Source of the DNA: Bacteroidota bacterium
Lineage (GTDB): Bacteria > Pseudomonadota > Alphaproteobacteria > Puniceispirillales > Puniceispirillaceae
NCBI GenBank assembly: GCA_009936825.1
Contig: JAACDV010000174.1
Span: 1 to 6,655, forward strand
Direction of reading: 5' to 3'
DNA length: 6,655 nt
Numbering within the stretch: the first letter of the stretch is position 1; each line of letters opens with the position of its first letter. This document shows, piece by piece, positions 5,423-6,655 of this stretch. The notes below the pieces were generated by a model. It was not told the origin of the DNA, ran no database searches, and was given only the letters and a program-made list of their open reading frames with translations. The translations under genes were made by a program, and so were the position numbers.

Positions 5423-6655
5423 ATGAGTGACGAAAGTCTGATTGACGATTCACACGAAGCTCAAGGGGAAATTATCAACACTCCCTTTTCGGACGCGCTA
5501 AGTGAGCGCTACCTTGCCTATGCGCTGTCAACGATCACCTCGCGCTCGCTTCCCGATGTACGCGATGGGCTAAAACCTGTTCACCGCCGGCTGTTGTTTG
5601 CGATGCGCCAGCTTCGCCTTGATCCCGGTCAGGGTTTTAAGAAATCGGCGCGGGTTGTTGGTGATGTCATGGGTAAGTTTCATCCCCATGGAGATGCTGC
5701 AATTTATGACGCGATGGTGCGCCTTGCTCAGGAATTTGCCATGCGGTACCGGCTGGTTGATGGTCAGGGGAATTTTGGCAATATCGACGGGGATAACGCC
5801 GCCGCCATGCGCTATACCGAGGCGCGGATGACCGACGTTGCGCAACTTCTTCTGGATGGAATTGACGAAGATACGGTCGATTTTCGCGCCACCTATGACG
5901 GCGAATCTGAAGAGCCGTGTTTGCTGCCCGCCGGGTTTCCGAACCTGTTGGCAAACGGCGCGCAGGGCATTGCCGTTGGAATGGCCACATCCATCCCGCC
6001 GCATAATGTTATTGAGCTGGCCAGTGCCGCGCTGCATTTGATCAAACATCCGAATGCGGGTGTTGATACGCTGTTGCAGTTTGTTCAGGGGCCTGATTTT
6101 CCAACCGGCGGCATTCTGGTTGAGCCTGCTGAAAATATCCGTGAGGCCTATAATACCGGGCGCGGCGGCTTTCGGGTTCGCGCGCGCTATGAGGTTGAAA
6201 AGGAAAAGGGTGGCGGTTGGCAGATTGTCATCACGGAAATTCCTTATCAGGTGCAAAAATCGCGTCTGATTGAACGGATGGCCGACATGTTGCAGGCAAA
6301 AAAACTGCCGTTTCTTGCCGATATCAGAGACGAGTCAACCGATGATATCCGCGTTGTGCTAGAGCCAAAATCACGCCGCCTAGAGGCTGAAGTGGTGATG
6401 GAAAGCCTGTTCAGGCTGACCGATCTTGAAACCCGCGTTCCGCTTAATCTGAATGTTCTGGATGCCGAGGGCAAACCCGGTGTTCTTGATTTGCGCGGTG
6501 CCCTTAATGCGTGGCTTGCACACCGGCGCGTTGTTCTTGTCCGGCGCTCGAACTTTCGGCTTGGCAAGATCGAGGCGCGCCTTGAGGTGCTGGAAGGCTA
6601 TCTGGTTGTTTATCTCAATCTGGATGAGGTTATTGCTATCATCCGTGAGGCCGAT
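5423..6655 (+). CDS. parC: DNA topoisomerase IV subunit A, N-terminal part (3' partial)
   Basis: ParC is the DNA-cutting subunit of topoisomerase IV, which with ParE unlinks daughter chromosomes. The reading frame is open for 411 codons to the window edge; full proteins run to about 730-760 residues, so the tower end and C-terminal beta-pinwheel are missing. Visible blocks are [17 protein letters not shown] (40-56), [20 protein letters not shown] (72-91), [15 protein letters not shown] (111-125), the active site [10 protein letters not shown] (127-136) with Arg130 and Tyr131, and [14 protein letters not shown] (182-195) with the intercalating Ile183. The start [14 protein letters not shown] (25-38) and the [16 protein letters not shown] stretch fit alphaproteobacterial ParC better than GyrA. 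The ATG has AGGA at 5409-5412, ten bases upstream. Quinolone-region residues are Ala92 and Asp96 (E. coli Ser80 and Glu84). Confidence 0.94.
   Translation, partial: MSDESLIDDSHEAQGEIINTPFSDALSERYLAYALSTITSRSLPDVRDGLKPVHRRLLFAMRQLRLDPGQGFKKSARVVGDVMGKFHPHGDAAIYDAMVRLAQEFAMRYRLVDGQGNFGNIDGDNAAAMRYTEARMTDVAQLLLDGIDEDTVDFRATYDGESEEPCLLPAGFPNLLANGAQGIAVGMATSIPPHNVIELASAALHLIKHPNAGVDTLLQFVQGPDFPTGGILVEPAENIREAYNTGRGGFRVRARYEVEKEKGGGWQIVITEIPYQVQKSRLIERMADMLQAKKLPFLADIRDESTDDIRVVLEPKSRRLEAEVVMESLFRLTDLETRVPLNLNVLDAEGKPGVLDLRGALNAWLAHRRVVLVRRSNFRLGKIEARLEVLEGYLVVYLNLDEVIAIIREAD

Noticed and set aside
5412..5426. Four-codon minicistron (ATG CTT AGC GGA TGA) whose stop overlaps the parC ATG
   Set aside because: The AGGA site sits on its own start codon, so it lacks a usable ribosome site; such short frames arise often by chance.
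5570..6256. 228-codon open frame on the minus strand
   Set aside because: It lies wholly antisense to the well-conserved parC frame, and its translation shows no recognisable motif; it is a shadow of coding bias.
1..6655. CRISPR arrays, tRNA or rRNA genes, insertion sequences, prophage or defence genes
   Set aside because: I saw no repeat-spacer pattern, cloverleaf, transposase, terminal inverted repeats or defence motifs; the window is continuous core gene sequence.

Overview
The window looks like chromosomal housekeeping DNA from an alphaproteobacterium. All recognised genes lie on the + strand. The order is DUF2062 membrane protein, pdxJ, acpS, lepB, rnc, era, recO, parC, which is a gene order known from many alphaproteobacteria, where the cluster often follows rpoZ and a relA/spoT-type gene. 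Several protein details also fit that group: the Asp in place of the usual His in the C-terminal AcpS motif, the RecO sequence around its CAVTG motif, and the ParC N-terminus. I cannot name the genus from sequence alone. Base composition is moderate (neither very AT- nor very GC-rich by eye), and nothing marks an island, phage or insertion element.

Layout. Bases 1-117 hold the open 3' end of an unrecognised upstream reading frame. Bases 118-240 are a leader with a possible sigma70-type promoter, a run of eight C and a short hairpin. From 241 to 5359 six to seven genes are packed head to tail: DUF2062/pdxJ and acpS/lepB share ATGA stop-start overlaps, lepB/rnc share TTGA, rnc and era abut with no spacer, and era/recO overlap by 8 bases. 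The only real gap inside this block is 72 bases between pdxJ and acpS. A 63-base gap separates recO from parC; it carries an imperfect hairpin and an 8-base direct repeat. parC runs off the right edge with 411 codons present.

Function. The block mixes cofactor synthesis (PdxJ, vitamin B6), activation of acyl carrier protein (AcpS), protein export (LepB), RNA processing and ribosome assembly (RNase III, Era), recombinational repair (RecO) and chromosome decatenation (ParC). The tight packing predicts cotranscription and translational coupling. Four starts were moved from the longest possible ATG to a better supported site: DUF2062 to 241, acpS to a GTG at 1761, rnc to a TTG at 2914 and recO to 4613.

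I found no new biological system. The points most worth a second look are alternative small hairpins just upstream of the rnc start, the acidic N-terminal extension of Era, the quinolone-region residues of ParC, the recO-parC spacer, and the uncharacterised DUF2062 protein.
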